Below, in pieces: positions 1-10,340 of a stretch of 34,412 bases of DNA. The notes under the pieces are model-generated. The model did not search any database. It saw only the letters and a list, made by a program, of their open reading frames with translations, and had not been told where the DNA came from. The position numbers and the translations under genes were made by a program. Origin of the DNA: Caballeronia sordidicola. GTDB lineage: Bacteria > Pseudomonadota > Gammaproteobacteria > Burkholderiales > Burkholderiaceae. Each line of letters opens with the position of its first letter. Positions within the stretch are counted from its first letter, which is position 1. The stretch spans positions 1-34,412 of the forward strand of contig NZ_FCOC02000036.1 in NCBI RefSeq assembly GCF_001544455.2, given 5' to 3'.

Positions 1-137
1 GGCGTTTTCTTTGCTTCGTTTCTTTTTCGCCGTTGGAAAAAGAAATGAAGTCCCGCCACGGACAGTGGCTAACAGTGCTAAAAAGGAACAACGAACAGGG
101 AACGCGCGAAGCCCCAAAAAGTAGCCCCCTCAACCCC
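1..137 (+). repeat. Dispersed hairpin-forming intergenic repeat, left copy
   Basis: Positions 21-137 match the reverse complement of 34298-34412 closely through about position 108 and more loosely to 137. A long stem is visible: 14-28 (CTTCGTTTCTTTTTC) pairs with 36-50 (GAAAAAGAAATGAAG) across a 7-nt loop with one G-T wobble. A second small stem, GCCAC 55-59 with GTGGC 65-69, follows. The region past 108 holds two similar C-rich stretches with A5 runs (113-145). The copy lies between the window edge and the 3' end of the Rap1a-like gene. No open reading frame of conserved look is present. Nature unknown: a REP-like element or a transcribed structured element are both possible. Confidence 0.8.
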
Positions 138-150
138 CAAAAACTACGGC

Positions 151-573
151 CTACATACAAGCATGGTGCGAATGCACAGACCCGAGCACTGCCACCTCGG
201 CAGGAGTCCGCCTCAACGCTGCTTCATCGACCTGTTTCGCGTCGGCGATAAACTCATCCACCAGCGTAGAAACCGGCGTCCCGCTCAAGCACAACGACAC
301 GTTCTGCGTCTCGTTAGGATTCAACTGCGACCGCTGCCCAAGAAACAGCACCCCATACTGATACCCCCGCACAATCCCGCGCACCGCGCCAACGCATTGC
401 CCTTGTGCAACGTTATCGCCCTTCTGCGAGCATTCCTGAACGAGGGTAAAAGCCGAAAAACTAGGATCGACGGAAGGTGTCTGCGGTGCGGCCTGCTGCG
501 CCTGCACGCCGGAGACAGCTCCAAACGCCGTAGCCATTGCAACCGCGAAGGCCGCACAAATGTTCCGTTTCAT
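151..573 (-). CDS. Secreted Rap1a/Tai-family (T6SS amidase immunity-like) protein
   Basis: A 140-aa protein with an N-terminal signal peptide (MKRN, then a hydrophobic Ala-rich stretch, likely cleaved after VQA near residue 27), so it should be periplasmic. The mature part has four cysteines (ECSQ, GQCVG, SLCLS, HHAC). The layout around CVGAVRGIVRG and a C-terminal helix-rich end with a final Cys resembles the Rap1a/Tai domain, known from immunity proteins that block type VI secretion peptidoglycan amidases. The ATG at 573 was chosen over the longer frame because it follows a GAGGG ribosome site and starts the signal peptide. No amidase effector or T6SS gene is adjacent, so immunity is not supported by context. 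Orphan members of this family are common. Family assignment is by motif memory only. Confidence 0.7.
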   Translation of the reverse strand: MKRNICAAFAVAMATAFGAVSGVQAQQAAPQTPSVDPSFSAFTLVQECSQKGDNVAQGQCVGAVRGIVRGYQYGVLFLGQRSQLNPNETQNVSLCLSGTPVSTLVDEFIADAKQVDEAALRRTPAEVAVLGSVHSHHACM

Positions 574-628
574 GTTGTATCCCTCGTGTCGAACGTTGAA
601 GTCAATATGAGGGAATGAGCGCCGTTTG

Positions 629-654
629 GTTCCATCCCGTTCCATCCGGTTCAA
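629..654. repeat. Short tandem repeat, 10-bp unit
   Basis: The unit GTTCCATCCS occurs twice in tandem, followed by a partial third unit (GTTC), between the end of the ABC ATPase gene and the start of the Rap1a-like gene. Function is unknown, and it is too short to be more than a curiosity. Confidence 0.5.
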
Positions 655-671
655 CAGGCGCCGTTCCCGGC

Positions 672-2744
672 TCACTCGACTTTCTGCAACTGCCTCAACT
701 CTTCCAGCGGAATATGACAGCGGATCCTGTGCCCGCTGCCGGCATCCACATACGGCGGTTCCTGCTGCTCGCAAATCGCGCCAATCCTGCGCGGACAGCG
801 CGTATGAAACACGCAGCCGGAAGGCGGATTCGCCGCGCTCGGCAACTCGCCCGACAAACGGATCCGCTCGCGCGCTACGCCCGTTCCCCCAAGCGCCGGC
901 ACCGACGACAACAGCGCCTCCGTATAAGGATGATGCGGCCCATCGAAGACATCCGCCGCGCGGCCGATTTCCATCAGCCGTCCAAGATAGAGCACCGCAA
1001 TGCGATCCGACAAATACCGCACCACATGCAGATCATGCGAGATGAAAACGTAGCTGACGCCGCGTTCGCGCTGTAAATCGGCGAGCAGATTCAGGATCGC
1101 GGCCTGTACGGAGACATCGAGCGCGGAAGTGGGCTCGTCGCACACGACCACGCGCGGATCGCCCGCAAACGCCCGCGCAATCGCAACGCGCTGCTTCAAC
1201 CCGCCCGACAGCTGCCGCGTGCGCGAGCTCAAATATCGTTCGGGCAAACGCACGGCGGCGGTCAGCGACTGCAAACGCGCTTCCTTCGCGGCGCCGCGCA
1301 ATGCGCCAAGTTTCGACAGTGACCGCGCGATCAAACGCCGCACCGAATGCGCCCGGTTCAAAGCCGAGTCCGGATTCTGGAACACGATCTGCAGCGACTT
1401 CACCTGCTCGTCGTTGCGGCTGGTCACGCGCGCGGGGAGCGGCGCGCCATCGAGTTCGATCGAACCGCCGGCGTCGGGCGAAAGAAGACCCAGCAGCAGC
1501 TTCGCGAGCGTCGTTTTCCCGCTTCCCGATTCACCCACGAGCCCGAGTGTCTCGCCGAGCGCGAGTTCCATCGATACATCGTGTACGGCGCGTATGGACT
1601 CCCCGCCGACATGAAACGTCTTCGACAAACCCACCGCCCGCAACGCGATCATCGTTTCATCGTGGCCCGCGTGCGCGTCCGGTGCTTCGGGCGTCGCGCG
1701 CGGCAATTCGGCCGCACGCTCGTGATAGTGGCAGCGCGACATCTGATCGCCATGCGCCGCAGCCACCCTGTAAGGCGGCGGCGCTTCACGCAGGCAGCGG
1801 TCATCGGCGAGCTTGCAGCGCTGCGCATAGATACACCCCTGCGTCACGGTTCCCGGCAGCGGCAGCGACCCGGGAATGGTGTCGAGCCGCCCCGTGTCCT
1901 TGCTGCGCCCCGCGGTCGGAAGGCAACGCAACAGCCCGACCGTGTACGGATGCCGCGGCTTCGCGAAGACATCGCGCGTCGCGCCTTCCTCGACCAGCTT
2001 CCCCGCGTACAACACGCCCACGCGATCGCACATGCGCCCGATCACCGCCAGGTTGTGGCTGATGAAAAGCACCGCCGTGCCAAGCTCCTCGCGCAGTTGC
2101 GCAATCAGGTCGAGCACTTCGGCTTCGACAGTGGCATCCAGCCCGGTCGTGGGTTCATCGAGGATCAGCAGTTCCGGATTGCACGCGAGCGCCATCGCGA
2201 TCACCACGCGCTGCTGCATGCCGCCCGACAATTGATGCGGATAACTTTCCATGACCCGCTCGGGCGACGAAATGCGCACACGCCGCAAGATATCGATGGT
2301 GCGTTCCAGCGCTTCGCTCACCGACGACCCCGCCAGCTCGAATGCCTCCGACACTTGCCGCGCAATCGTGAGCGATGGATTGAGCGCGCGGCCTGGGTCC
2401 TGGTACACCATGGACACCGCGTTGGCGCGCATGTGCCGCAAAGCGTCGGCGTTCATCGACGCAATGTCGTGGCCGGAGATAGAAATCCGGCCCGCCTTCA
2501 CGCGGCCGTTGCGCGGCAGATAGCGCAGGATGGCGAGGGCGGCCGTGGACTTCCCGCAGCCCGATTCGCCCACGAGTCCGTACGCCTCGCCGCGCTTCAC
2601 TCTCAGCGAAATGTCTTGCAGGACCTCGCGGTCGCGCCCGCGTGTGCGGTACGCGACGCTCAGGCCGACGATGGTCAGCGCATCGGTTTCGGCGCTCTTC
2701 GAACCATCGAAGATGGGGAAGGCTGAGGGCGGCGGGCCGTTCAT
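672..2744 (-). CDS. Oligopeptide/dipeptide-type ABC transporter, fused double ATPase
   Basis: A 690-aa protein with two complete ABC ATPase modules in one chain, the arrangement seen in YejF/GsiA-type importers. Module 1: Walker A GESGCGKST (residues 59-67), signature LSGGMQQRV, Walker B LLILDEPTTGLD. Module 2: Walker A GESGSGKTT (near residue 400), signature LSGGLKQRV, Walker B VVVCDEPTSALD. Each module ends in the oligo_HPY extension with a Cys cluster (CIYAQRC, CVFHTRC), a region linked to Fe-S or structural roles in Opp/Dpp ATPases. It would energise uptake through the two permeases upstream. The ATG at 2744 overlaps the preceding permease stop by 4 bp (ATGA), which shows translational coupling. 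The longer frame inside the permease is unlikely. The exact substrate cannot be told; peptides, glutathione or opines are possible. Confidence 0.93.
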   Translation of the reverse strand: MNGPPPSAFPIFDGSKSAETDALTIVGLSVAYRTRGRDREVLQDISLRVKRGEAYGLVGESGCGKSTAALAILRYLPRNGRVKAGRISISGHDIASMNADALRHMRANAVSMVYQDPGRALNPSLTIARQVSEAFELAGSSVSEALERTIDILRRVRISSPERVMESYPHQLSGGMQQRVVIAMALACNPELLILDEPTTGLDATVEAEVLDLIAQLREELGTAVLFISHNLAVIGRMCDRVGVLYAGKLVEEGATRDVFAKPRHPYTVGLLRCLPTAGRSKDTGRLDTIPGSLPLPGTVTQGCIYAQRCKLADDRCLREAPPPYRVAAAHGDQMSRCHYHERAAELPRATPEAPDAHAGHDETMIALRAVGLSKTFHVGGESIRAVHDVSMELALGETLGLVGESGSGKTTLAKLLLGLLSPDAGGSIELDGAPLPARVTSRNDEQVKSLQIVFQNPDSALNRAHSVRRLIARSLSKLGALRGAAKEARLQSLTAAVRLPERYLSSRTRQLSGGLKQRVAIARAFAGDPRVVVCDEPTSALDVSVQAAILNLLADLQRERGVSYVFISHDLHVVRYLSDRIAVLYLGRLMEIGRAADVFDGPHHPYTEALLSSVPALGGTGVARERIRLSGELPSAANPPSGCVFHTRCPRRIGAICEQQEPPYVDAGSGHRIRCHIPLEELRQLQKVE

Positions 2745-3604
2745 CGGTCGAGCACTCCCTGAATGCCATCGGCGACGAGATTCACGCCGACGACCAGAGA
2801 GGCGATCGCGGCGGCGTCGAACACGACTGTCCACCACGCGCCGCCGGCCATCAGCGTGTAGCACTCGGAGAGCGCCAGTCCCCAATCCGCCGATGGCGGC
2901 TGAATCCCGAAGCCAAGGAACGACAGCGTCGCGACCGAGAAAATCGCGTAGCCGAGCCGCACGGTCGTCTCCACGATGATCGGCTGCAACACGTTCGGCA
3001 GGATTTCCGCGAACATGATGTAGAACGCGTTTTCACCGCGAAGCTGGGCGGCCAGCACGTAGTCGAGATTGCGTTCGGCGAACACGGCGGCGCGCACGGT
3101 GCGGGCGGTGATCGGCGTGAAGGTGATGCCGATCACGAGAATCACGGTCAAGTTGCTTGCGCCCACGGCGGCGAGCGCGAGAAGGGCGACGATCACGAGC
3201 GGCAGCGCCAGCACCGCATCTATCAGGCGGCCGACCACGTTGTCCACCCAGCCATCGAAATATCCGACGATCAAGCCCACCGCCGTTCCCGCCACGGTGC
3301 CGAGCAACGTGGCCAAGGGCGCGATGGTCAGGATGTCACGCGCGCCGACGATCACGCGCGCGAAAACATCGCGGCCGAGCTGGTCGGTGCCGAACCAGTG
3401 CGTGCTGTCGGGAGGCGTGAGGGAGTTCAGCGGATCGGACGCGTAAGGGTCTTGCGGCACGACCCAGTGGCCGCCGATTGCACACGCGGCCCAGAACAGC
3501 AGGATCAGCGCGCCGACCAGGAACGTGGGCGAGCGCAGCAGGGCCTTGGTGCGCTCGTATCGTGGTGCTTTATAGGGCACCGGGGCGGCGGTTGTGGTGC
3601 TCAT
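2741..3604 (-). CDS. ABC transporter permease, DppC/OppC type
   Basis: A 287-aa inner-membrane permease of the binding-protein-dependent family. The N-terminal half carries the DppC-type segment WFGTDQLGRDVFARVIVGAR (about residues 70-90) after a first membrane helix. Further hydrophobic helices follow, with a cytoplasmic coupling segment near ENAFYIMFAEILPNVLQPI. It would pair with the DppB-like permease to form the channel, powered by the fused ATPase downstream. Both junctions are 4-bp ATGA overlaps (2741-2744 and 3601-3604), so the three genes are one translationally coupled operon. Family assignment is secure; the substrate is not. Confidence 0.93.
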   Translation of the reverse strand: MSTTTAAPVPYKAPRYERTKALLRSPTFLVGALILLFWAACAIGGHWVVPQDPYASDPLNSLTPPDSTHWFGTDQLGRDVFARVIVGARDILTIAPLATLLGTVAGTAVGLIVGYFDGWVDNVVGRLIDAVLALPLVIVALLALAAVGASNLTVILVIGITFTPITARTVRAAVFAERNLDYVLAAQLRGENAFYIMFAEILPNVLQPIIVETTVRLGYAIFSVATLSFLGFGIQPPSADWGLALSECYTLMAGGAWWTVVFDAAAIASLVVGVNLVADGIQGVLDR

Positions 3605-4623
3605 TGCGCGTTCCTCACCCGCAAGCGCGGATTGAGCACGACATACAAGGCGTCCGCGATCAGATTGGCCGCCGTATAAATCACGCCGATGGTCAGCACA
3701 CCAGCTTCGAGCATCGGAAAATCCTTGCCCTTCGCGGCGTTGTAGATCAACGAGCCAATACCCTGGTAATGAAACAAGGTTTCCACGACCACGAGGCCGC
3801 CGATCATGTACCCAAGCTGCGTCGCTGCGACGGTGACAGTCGGCAGCAGCGCATTGCGCAGCACGTGCCGCATGATCACGACACGGCGCGGCAAGCCCTT
3901 AAGTATTGCGGTGCGGGTGTAGTCGGCATCGAGTGCTTCCACGGTCCCGGCGCGCGCCATCCGCGCAATGTAACCAAAGAACACGAGTACGAGCGGCAGC
4001 ACCGGCAGGATCAGGTGCTTCAACTGGACCAGCACGTTCGAACCAGGCGGATACGTCGCTTCAATCGGCAGCCATTGCAGCCAGATGCCGAAAATCAAAA
4101 TCAGCACGATGGACGAAACGAACTCGGGTACGACCGTCGCCGACAACCCCGTGATGCTGATCGTCCTGTCAATCCACCGGCCTTCGTGCAGCGCCGCGTA
4201 CACGCCGCCGGCAATCCCGAGCGGTACCACGACAATAAACGCCAGCGCGCCCAGCTTTGCCGAATTGAGCAGCGCGGCGCCAATAAACGGCGCAACCGGC
4301 GCACGATACGAATAGGACTCGCCCATGTCGCCACGCAGGAAATGCCCGATCCACCCGGCGTATTGCGTAAGCAACGGCCGGTCGACGCCCAGCTGATGAT
4401 TGAGCGCGGCGACAGCGCGCGCGTCGGCAAGCGGACCGAGGATTGCACGGCCCACGTCGCCGGGAAGCAACTGGCCGCCAGCGAACACGATTGCCGACAG
4501 CAGCCACAGCGTAATCGCCGCCAGAAACAGCCGCACGCCAATGAACCGCGCAATGCGCCATGCGCTGCCCGCATCCGGACGCGGCGCAGCTTTTGAAGCG
4601 ACGAGAGGAGAAACCGTGTTCAT
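3601..4623 (-). CDS. ABC transporter permease, DppB/OppB type
   Basis: A 340-aa integral membrane protein. After a cytoplasmic N-terminus rich in Ala/Arg, a first helix (about residues 27-55) leads into the typical DppB periplasmic region (LGVDRPLLTQYAGWIGHFLRGDMGESY). Several helices follow, along with the coupling segment TAILKGLPRRVVIMRHVLRNALLPT (about residues 215-240), which contacts the ATPase. It is the second gene of the operon, 32 nt behind the binding protein, and its stop overlaps the start of the DppC-like gene. Length and motifs are typical of the family. Confidence 0.93.
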   Translation of the reverse strand: MNTVSPLVASKAAPRPDAGSAWRIARFIGVRLFLAAITLWLLSAIVFAGGQLLPGDVGRAILGPLADARAVAALNHQLGVDRPLLTQYAGWIGHFLRGDMGESYSYRAPVAPFIGAALLNSAKLGALAFIVVVPLGIAGGVYAALHEGRWIDRTISITGLSATVVPEFVSSIVLILIFGIWLQWLPIEATYPPGSNVLVQLKHLILPVLPLVLVFFGYIARMARAGTVEALDADYTRTAILKGLPRRVVIMRHVLRNALLPTVTVAATQLGYMIGGLVVVETLFHYQGIGSLIYNAAKGKDFPMLEAGVLTIGVIYTAANLIADALYVVLNPRLRVRNAQ

Positions 4624-4655
4624 GTATCGGAGCGTCCTGGGTTTCCCGGCTGCAG

Positions 4656-6332
4656 CTACGCGCCGATGGTCGCGCGTTCGAAATACAACTGCGAAATGGC
4701 GTTGAAGCGCACGCCCTTCACGTTTGCGCGCGTGACAATCAACTGGTCGTAGAAATAGGGAATCACGACCGGGGTTTCATCGAGAAGGAGGTTCTGGATT
4801 TGCCCGGACAGCTTTTTCTGCGACGCCACGTCGAGCGCCGCCACGAAATCCGCGACCAGCTTGTCGTATTGCGGGTTCTTGAAATGCGCTGCGTTCCAGG
4901 TGCCTTCGCTCGTCAGCGGCGCGTTCAGGAACACATTCGGCACGCCGCGATGCCCGTAATCCGTAATGCCGAGCGGCGAATCCAGCCAGTCCGACTTGCC
5001 GAAGGTGCCCGCGCCGTAATACAGCTCCTGACTTTCCACTTTCAATGTGATGCGAATGCCAATTGCCTTCGCCGCGTTCTGGATCACCACCGCGAGGTCG
5101 GGAATCTCCATGTACTTTTCAGTGGTGAGCGTGACATCGAAACCATTCGGCACACCCGCCGCCGCGAGCAATTGCTTGGCTTTGGCAATGTCGAGCTTGC
5201 GCTGCGGCACGCTCAGATCGCTCGATGGAAACACCGGCGAGAACGGGCTGTCGTTGCCCAGCGCCGCGTGCCCCTTGAACAGGCCCTTCACGATCACCTC
5301 GCGGTTCACCGCGAGCGCCAGCGCCTGACGCACGCGCTTGTCCTTGAACGGACCGGTATCGGTGCGCATGTGCATCTGCCTGTGCGCGCTCGATTTCACG
5401 CCAAGCACCTTGAATTCGGGATTGGTCATCATGCTCAGGCCGCCCTGGACGGTGAAATCGCCCATCATGTCGGCCTGACGTCCTTGCAACGCCAGCAATT
5501 CCGATTGTTCGTCGGCGTAGAAGGAAAACTTGATGCGTTCCGGCAGCGCTTTCTCGCCCCAGTAATCGGGATTCCGTACGAACGATGCACCCACCTTCGG
5601 CGTGTACGACTCGAACTTGAACGGACCCGTGCCCGGGAACGACTTCTCGTACGTGCCACTGAAATTCGCCGGGAGGATCACGGCGTTGTAAGTATCCGAT
5701 GAAACGTAGTACGGGAAATTCCCGTTCGGTGCATCGAGATGAAACTCGACCGTCATGTCGTCAATCACCTTGACCGCGCCTTTCGACAATACGCCTTTCA
5801 GCACCGACAATGCAGCGGACCCGCTCGCCGGATCGGCCAGCCGGTTGAACGTCGCGGCCACGTCCTTGGCGGTCATCGACTGGCCGTCGTGGAACTTCAC
5901 GTTCGGGCGCAGCTTGAACGTCCAGACGTCGCCCTTCGCGTTGGGCTTCCAGGAAAGTGCCAGGGAGGGGCGCAGGACAAGCGCCTGACCATCGTCGTCG
6001 ATAAGGAATTCACCCGTCTGATTAATCAGCGCAAGTCCGGCCGGATCGGTCACGGTCAGCGGATCGACCTGGCCCGAGGGCGTCAGGTGCGCCACGCGGA
6101 TCGTCGCGCCGGGCTTGCCCGCAGGCGCTTGAGCACGGGCGGAAGGCATGCCGAGCAACCCGCCCGCCGCCATGGATAATCCCAGCAGGCTCGCGTGCCT
6201 CAGCAACTCGCGCCGGGAAAGCCGGCCGGCCTTGAATTCGTCGATAGCGTGGTTTCCCAGTTCTCCCGTTGAGGCGCGCGCTTGTTCGAGCGCGGAGTCG
6301 AAGGGAGAAAACGAGGTAGCGGATTTCTTCAT
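4656..6332 (-). CDS. Tat-exported ABC substrate-binding protein, family 5 (peptide type)
   Basis: Solute-binding protein of the SBP_bac_5 family, first gene of the importer operon. Conserved family features include a WTFKLRPNVKFHDGQ segment, a DVAATFNRL segment and a long C-terminal lobe. Export looks Tat-dependent: GRLSRRELLRHASLLGLS, followed by a hydrophobic Ala/Gly stretch and an ARAQA cleavage-like site. The twin arginines sit about 40 residues from the N-terminus, later than in most Tat signals. The start is uncertain. ATG at 6332 (MKKSATSF, 558 aa) is chosen; a GTG at 6380 would add 16 residues. Neither has a strong ribosome site. It would capture a peptide or peptide-like ligand in the periplasm for the permeases downstream. 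Confidence 0.9.
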   Translation of the reverse strand: MKKSATSFSPFDSALEQARASTGELGNHAIDEFKAGRLSRRELLRHASLLGLSMAAGGLLGMPSARAQAPAGKPGATIRVAHLTPSGQVDPLTVTDPAGLALINQTGEFLIDDDGQALVLRPSLALSWKPNAKGDVWTFKLRPNVKFHDGQSMTAKDVAATFNRLADPASGSAALSVLKGVLSKGAVKVIDDMTVEFHLDAPNGNFPYYVSSDTYNAVILPANFSGTYEKSFPGTGPFKFESYTPKVGASFVRNPDYWGEKALPERIKFSFYADEQSELLALQGRQADMMGDFTVQGGLSMMTNPEFKVLGVKSSAHRQMHMRTDTGPFKDKRVRQALALAVNREVIVKGLFKGHAALGNDSPFSPVFPSSDLSVPQRKLDIAKAKQLLAAAGVPNGFDVTLTTEKYMEIPDLAVVIQNAAKAIGIRITLKVESQELYYGAGTFGKSDWLDSPLGITDYGHRGVPNVFLNAPLTSEGTWNAAHFKNPQYDKLVADFVAALDVASQKKLSGQIQNLLLDETPVVIPYFYDQLIVTRANVKGVRFNAISQLYFERATIGA

Positions 6333-6592
6333 CGGGCTGTCCGGTTCGGGGTTCGGTTGTTGTTCTTGACTCGACGACACTGTTCACCGGCGCGATCAGA
6401 TCCGGCGTTCAGGTGACAGTCTGATGCACATTCAGTTTAGCGGAGCAAATCGCGTTCCGAATCCCGCTGCGCGTTTTGCAACGTAATTTTGTGGCGCAAA
6501 TTTGCCGTTGGTCATTCGTTCGCGCGGCGTTGGCGATGCCGCAACGGAAAAGCTTGCGGGGAATCGTGCTAAGGCAGTAGGAATGCCCGCGC
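6333..6592. promoter_or_regulatory. Intergenic region upstream of the importer operon, with GCAAATTTGC palindrome
   Basis: No gene is seen between the binding protein and the cupin gene. A perfect 10-bp palindrome, GCAAATTTGC (6496-6505), sits about 160 bp upstream of the binding-protein start, near two TTTTG stretches. It could be an operator for the importer, but no regulator is adjacent, so this is only a candidate. Confidence 0.3.
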
Positions 6593-7087
6593 TCAATGCT
6601 GATGCGGATGTTTATGAATCGGATCGACCCAAAACACTTCTTCGGGCTGTTCGACCGCGTCGATGTTCAAATTGACCACCACCGCCTCGTTGTCGCTGCG
6701 CACGAGGACGCATTCGAGCGGCTCATCGGTTCGCGCGTTGATTTCCTGATGCGGCACGTACGGCGGCACGAAAATGAAATCCCCGGGGCCGGCTTCCGCC
6801 GTAAATTCCAGATGATTGCCCCATTTCATGCGTGCCTGCCCACGCACCACATAGATCACGCTTTCAAGCGCGCCATGATGATGCGCGCCGGTCTTGGCGT
6901 TCGGATGGATGGTGACCGTCCCCGCCCAGATCTTCTGCGCGCCGACGCGCGCTGCGTTGATCGCCGCCGCGCGGTTCATGCCGGGCGTTTGCGCGGTGTT
7001 GGTATCGAGTTGATCGCCCTTGATGACCTTGACGCCGTGCTCGCGCCAGTCGGTATGTTCATGGTCGTGCTGATGATCGTCGCTCAT
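6593..7087 (-). CDS. Cupin-domain protein with His-rich termini
   Basis: A 164-aa protein with a single cupin fold. Cupin motif 1 is visible as AHHHGALESVIYVVRG (HxH, then E, then G) and motif 2 as GDFIFVPPYVPHQEIN, giving the usual metal-binding His/His/Glu/His set. Both ends carry extra histidines (HQHDHEH near the N-terminus, HKHPHQH at the C-terminus), which may bind additional metal. The ATG at 7087 was chosen over the longer frame. It follows GGGAAAAGAA, and the longer frame would run back through the EF-G terminator hairpin. Cytoplasmic; enzymatic or ligand-binding role unknown. Similar stand-alone cupins are often annotated only as cupin domain proteins. Confidence 0.85.
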   Translation of the reverse strand: MSDDHQHDHEHTDWREHGVKVIKGDQLDTNTAQTPGMNRAAAINAARVGAQKIWAGTVTIHPNAKTGAHHHGALESVIYVVRGQARMKWGNHLEFTAEAGPGDFIFVPPYVPHQEINARTDEPLECVLVRSDNEAVVVNLNIDAVEQPEEVFWVDPIHKHPHQH

Positions 7088-7135
7088 TTCTTTTCCCGGC
7101 TCGCCGATTGATAAACGATGGATAAACGCATGAAC

Positions 7136-7172
7136 AAAAAGTCCGCTGCCACCGGCAGGCAACAGCGGACTT
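7136..7172 (-). terminator. Rho-independent terminator of the EF-G gene
   Basis: Perfect 10-bp stem AAGTCCGCTG (7139-7148) with CAGCGGACTT (7163-7172). Read on the minus strand it is followed directly by a T run (complement of A5 at 7136-7140). It lies between the EF-G stop and the cupin start, so the cupin gene probably has its own promoter or relies on read-through. Confidence 0.85.
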
Positions 7173-7212
7173 CATTGCAACGGGCAAACCTCGAGCGTAA
7201 AACCTGAGGCGC

Positions 7213-9318
<2,106 letters not shown>

Positions 9319-9549
9319 GTGAACCTCCTGTTGATTGGATGGAGCTTTTTGATGCCAGACCGGCGGGCAATGCTGAAAGCGGCGGTTTGGCGGCTCCGGA
9401 GCGAAGCGTTGTCGGCGTTTTCGCTGGTTTATTAGGATAGCGCGTCAACGCTCTCTTTGCAGGAATCTTGCCAGCCCGCTGAAAATAACTGTCGGCAGGC
9501 TGGAAGGGACGCGTTTGCCGCAAACTGCGCGGACCCGCGGCGCACAATG
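9319..9549 (-). promoter_or_regulatory. EF-G gene leader and promoter region
   Basis: This stretch upstream of the GTG start has no gene. A TTGACG hexamer is visible on the minus strand near 9445, but no convincing -10 lies at the right distance. The promoter is therefore not assigned precisely. Confidence 0.3.
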
Positions 9550-9587
9550 CAAAAAGCCGGCGCGCTGTTGAAGGCGTCGGCCGGCTT
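9550..9587 (-). terminator. Terminator downstream of the DUF192 gene
   Basis: AAGCCGGC (9554-9561) pairs with GCCGGCTT (9580-9587) across an 18-nt loop. On the minus strand the stem runs into T5 (A5 at 9551-9555). It sits 50 bp past the DUF192 stop and separates that gene from EF-G. Confidence 0.7.
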
Positions 9588-9636
9588 GGGCAGTGTGCGA
9601 AGGCGCGGAGATGGTCCGTTCGGCGCCGTTCCTCTA

Positions 9637-10152
9637 TCACTGGACGGGCGGCAAGCCTTGAATCTTCATGCCCGGCTTGATTCCCTTCGCCGTGAACCAG
9701 CCCTTGCTCATTTCGAGCGCGTACACACCGTTGTTGCGCGGGCAATGGTTGTTTTCCGTCTCGGCCTGCATTTCATCGATATCCGTCACCGTGCCGTCCT
9801 CGCGAATAAATGCAATCGACAACGGGATCAACGTGTTTTTCATCCAGAAGCAGTGCACCGCGCGCTCGTTGAATACAAACAGCATGCCTTCATTCGGCGC
9901 GAGCTTTGTGCGATACATCAGGCCCTGCTCGCGATCGGCGTCGTTGGACGCAATGGCGGCGTCGATCACGTACATGCCGGCCGTCAGCTTGGTGTGCGGA
10001 AAATCCCCGGGTTGCTTGGCTCCCGGCGGCATTTGCTGGGCCTGTGCGGCGAGCGAAACCAGCGGCACGGCAAGCGCCACGACCGCGCGACGAACCAGAC
10101 GGCCAAGATCGAACGATGATACTGAGCGGAACGAAAGCCACGAAAGACGCAC
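9637..10152 (-). CDS. Secreted DUF192 family protein
   Basis: A 171-aa protein of the DUF192 family. The core is seen in AAIASNDADREQGLMYRTKLAPNEGMLFVF, HCFWMKNTLIPLSIAFI and a C-terminal ALEMSKGWFTAKGIKPGMKI. The N-terminus carries a signal peptide (LVRRAVVALAVPLVSLAAQA, cleavage after AQA), so it is likely periplasmic. The GTG at 10152 is chosen because AGGAG sits 7 nt before it. The ATG at 10198-10200 lacks a ribosome site and would add 16 residues. The family's biochemical role is not settled. It lies near the pseudouridine synthase and icd, a neighbourhood I recall as common in Burkholderiales. Confidence 0.88.
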   Translation of the reverse strand: MRLSWLSFRSVSSFDLGRLVRRAVVALAVPLVSLAAQAQQMPPGAKQPGDFPHTKLTAGMYVIDAAIASNDADREQGLMYRTKLAPNEGMLFVFNERAVHCFWMKNTLIPLSIAFIREDGTVTDIDEMQAETENNHCPRNNGVYALEMSKGWFTAKGIKPGMKIQGLPPVQ

Positions 10153-10228
10153 GGCGAAACTCCTCACGATATGAAGCCGGTTGACTGAATGATCCGGCAT
10201 GACTGGCGCATGTTACTTGAGCACGTGC

Positions 10229-10267
10229 AAAAAGAAAAAGGCAGAACCTTTGAAGGTGTCTGCCTTT
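10229..10267 (-). terminator. Strong terminator of the small Ala/Lys/His-rich gene
   Basis: AAAGGCAGA (10237-10245) pairs with TCTGCCTTT (10259-10267), and the loop itself pairs ACCTT with AAGGT, giving a nearly continuous 14-bp stem. On the minus strand it runs into T5-C-T5. It follows the small secreted protein gene by about 70 bp. Confidence 0.85.
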
Positions 10268-10340
10268 GAATGCCGCTTGCACGGCAGCACTACTTGGTTT
10301 TAGCGTCGCGTTGCCGCGATCTATTACCAATTGATGCGAC

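Noticed and set aside
1347..2726. 459-aa plus-strand open frame opposite the fused ATPase
   Set aside because: Composition is that of a shadow frame; the opposite strand has two complete ABC modules.
6492..6506. Sigma-54-like TGGC-N-TGC promoter upstream of the importer operon
   Set aside because: The GG-to-GC spacing is one base short and the site is better explained as the palindrome GCAAATTTGC.
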